From CAWAYH01 sp963786195 (lineage in GTDB: Bacteria > Acidobacteriota > Vicinamibacteria > Vicinamibacterales > 2-12-FULL-66-21): a DNA stretch of 64,000 nucleotides. The stretch spans positions 62,001 through 126,000 of the forward strand of contig CAWAYH010000011.1 in assembly GCA_963786195.1 (NCBI GenBank). The letters run 5' to 3'. Made by a program: the position numbers and the translations under genes. How positions within the stretch are numbered: the first letter of the stretch is position 1; every line of letters starts with the position of its first letter. The notes beneath the pieces are model-generated. The model saw only the letters and a list, made by a program, of their open reading frames with translations, had not been told where the DNA came from and searched no databases. Below are positions 63,100-64,000 of the stretch, piece by piece.

Positions 63100-63414
63100 T
63101 CACTCGATCCCGTGCACCGCGGCAACCTCATAGTGCGCCGCGCGGTCGTCGAATCGGGACAGATACTGCCGGCGCTCTTCGGGGATCACGGCCTTCTCGT
63201 AGTCCGCGCCGGCCACTGCGCGGACGGCATCGAGTGAGTCCCACAGAATGATGGTGACGAACTCGACGTCATCACCTGATTGCCTGCGCAACAGGTAGCT
63301 GCCCCTATAGCCAGCCACCGTGGAGAGTCCCGGCAACAGCTCGGGCTTCAGCATCGATTCGTAGGCATCGGCGTGCTCGGGCTTCGCGTAGCCGCGCCAG
63401 ACTCTTGCAATCAC
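63100..63414 (-). CDS. ABM-family monooxygenase-like protein
   Basis: 104 residues from a GTG with AGGAGG upstream. MIARVWRGYAKPEHADAYES and YRGSYLLRRQSGDDVEFVTI, then WDSLDAVRAVAGADYEKAVI, fit the ABM ferredoxin-like fold. No signal peptide. It is the third ABM-type gene in the window besides the NIPSNAP protein. Substrate unknown. Confidence 0.82.
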   Translation of the reverse strand: MIARVWRGYAKPEHADAYESMLKPELLPGLSTVAGYRGSYLLRRQSGDDVEFVTIILWDSLDAVRAVAGADYEKAVIPEERRQYLSRFDDRAAHYEVAAVHGIE

Positions 63415-63544
63415 AGATCCTCCTGACCGGATAATTCATGAACCTCCGGGGGAGCCATCCTATCGGAATGGCTGCGTGCGGGAAACATTTTGACAGCGGC
63501 GCGTTGCTCAACCGGCTACGATTAGCCTTTCTCTGGAGCAGCCG

Positions 63545-64000
63545 ATGCTAGATTGGGCGCCACTGTGGCTCAAGTTCGTTCTGGGGCTGGTTGGCCTGTG
63601 CGCTGCTTTGTACATCGTCGTGAGCGCTATACGACAGGTCTGGAAGACGGCCGTGATGTCAGCGAAACATCATGAGCTGCCAGGCTTCATCGCGCAATTC
63701 CTGTTCATACTCGTCGCCGGTGTCATCGGCTATCTCTACTTCTTCGCGCCACGTACCAGCACCGGCGTGACCATCAGCGGTGCCGACATCGCCAGGGGGC
63801 TCGGCGTTGCATCGATTTTCGTCGGCGGGTTCCTGAAGGCCAAGCAACGCTCGTTGGAAGCGGACGATATTCTCACGACCTCCCCGTTCGATGATGGACG
63901 ATGTGCGTGGTGTGGGTTGGAAGTTGATGGCAAGCGTGTGTCTCACGAGGAGTATCGGAAGCTGTGGGAAGACGGAGACGCACAATACCGAATTCGCGGG
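63545..64000 (+). CDS. Two-helix membrane protein with CxxC module (C-terminus outside window)
   Basis: The frame opens at ATG 63545 after ggag and runs 152 codons off the end. Helices: LKFVLGLVGLCAALYIVVSA and FIAQFLFILVAGVIGYLYFF. A later stretch (GRCAWCGLEV) has a CxxC that may bind zinc or start a disulfide. The family is not recognised. Codon usage matches the neighbours, so it is real. Confidence 0.7.
   Translation, partial: MLDWAPLWLKFVLGLVGLCAALYIVVSAIRQVWKTAVMSAKHHELPGFIAQFLFILVAGVIGYLYFFAPRTSTGVTISGADIARGLGVASIFVGGFLKAKQRSLEADDILTTSPFDDGRCAWCGLEVDGKRVSHEEYRKLWEDGDAQYRIRG

Overview
The window looks like a chromosomal stretch of an Acidobacteriota genome, probably Vicinamibacteria-like. 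This is inferred from gene content: two large MacB/FtsX permeases of the ADOP type, an Oar-type TonB receptor with a carboxypeptidase-regulatory N-terminus, an acidobacterial ECF sigma factor followed by a Ser/Thr kinase with TPRs, several DUF1579-like proteins, and high GC. There is no phage, plasmid or CRISPR. One tRNA (tRNA-Pro, anticodon TGG) is present.

Layout. 1-9,000: an HD-GYP receptor (cut by the window edge) coupled to a cupredoxin, a TolB-like propeller, a TonB receptor, a repeat-rich gene-free stretch, and a sulfatase-fold lipoprotein with TPRs. 9,100-20,150: a flavin oxidoreductase, tRNA-Pro beside repeat and IS-end remnants, small monooxygenases, a DinB / exonuclease-GIY-YIG repair operon, a soluble histidine kinase, serS, and a Phd/PIN toxin-antitoxin pair. 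20,280-25,230: two ADOP permeases. 25,280-29,950: a cluster of small genes (HxlR-SCP2 regulator, DoxX, two DUF1801, DUF1579, release-factor-like protein, divergent DUF1326). 29,892-36,794: one 2,300-residue exported protein with a caspase-like domain between two beta-propellers. 36,940-41,900: an ECF41-like sigma factor with a matching promoter, an unknown gene, a truncated hydrolase and an agmatine deiminase-like enzyme. 41,917-47,764: a minus-strand block of BlaI, an M56 BlaR1-like peptidase with 28-residue repeats, a TonB/TPR protein and a pseudokinase-PEGA protein. 47,940-64,000: a beta-helix-like protein, a second toxin-antitoxin pair, a DUF418 membrane protein, a NIPSNAP protein divergent from a MocR regulator, a WG/Sel1 lipoprotein, an ECF sigma factor plus kinase, FkbM, rhodanese and a partial membrane protein.

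Caution. About eighteen single-base frameshifts interrupt twelve otherwise well-conserved genes, often where removing or restoring one base of a short homopolymer repairs the frame. The simplest reading is indel error in the assembly rather than gene decay. Such genes are annotated here as one CDS with the break noted.

The most unusual items are the caspase/double-propeller protein, a dispersed REP-like element that inserts in frame into the HxlR regulator, a 41-nt leader duplicated ahead of two unrelated genes, the ECF41-type promoter, and the exonuclease/GIY-YIG/DinB operon with an altered exonuclease motif.
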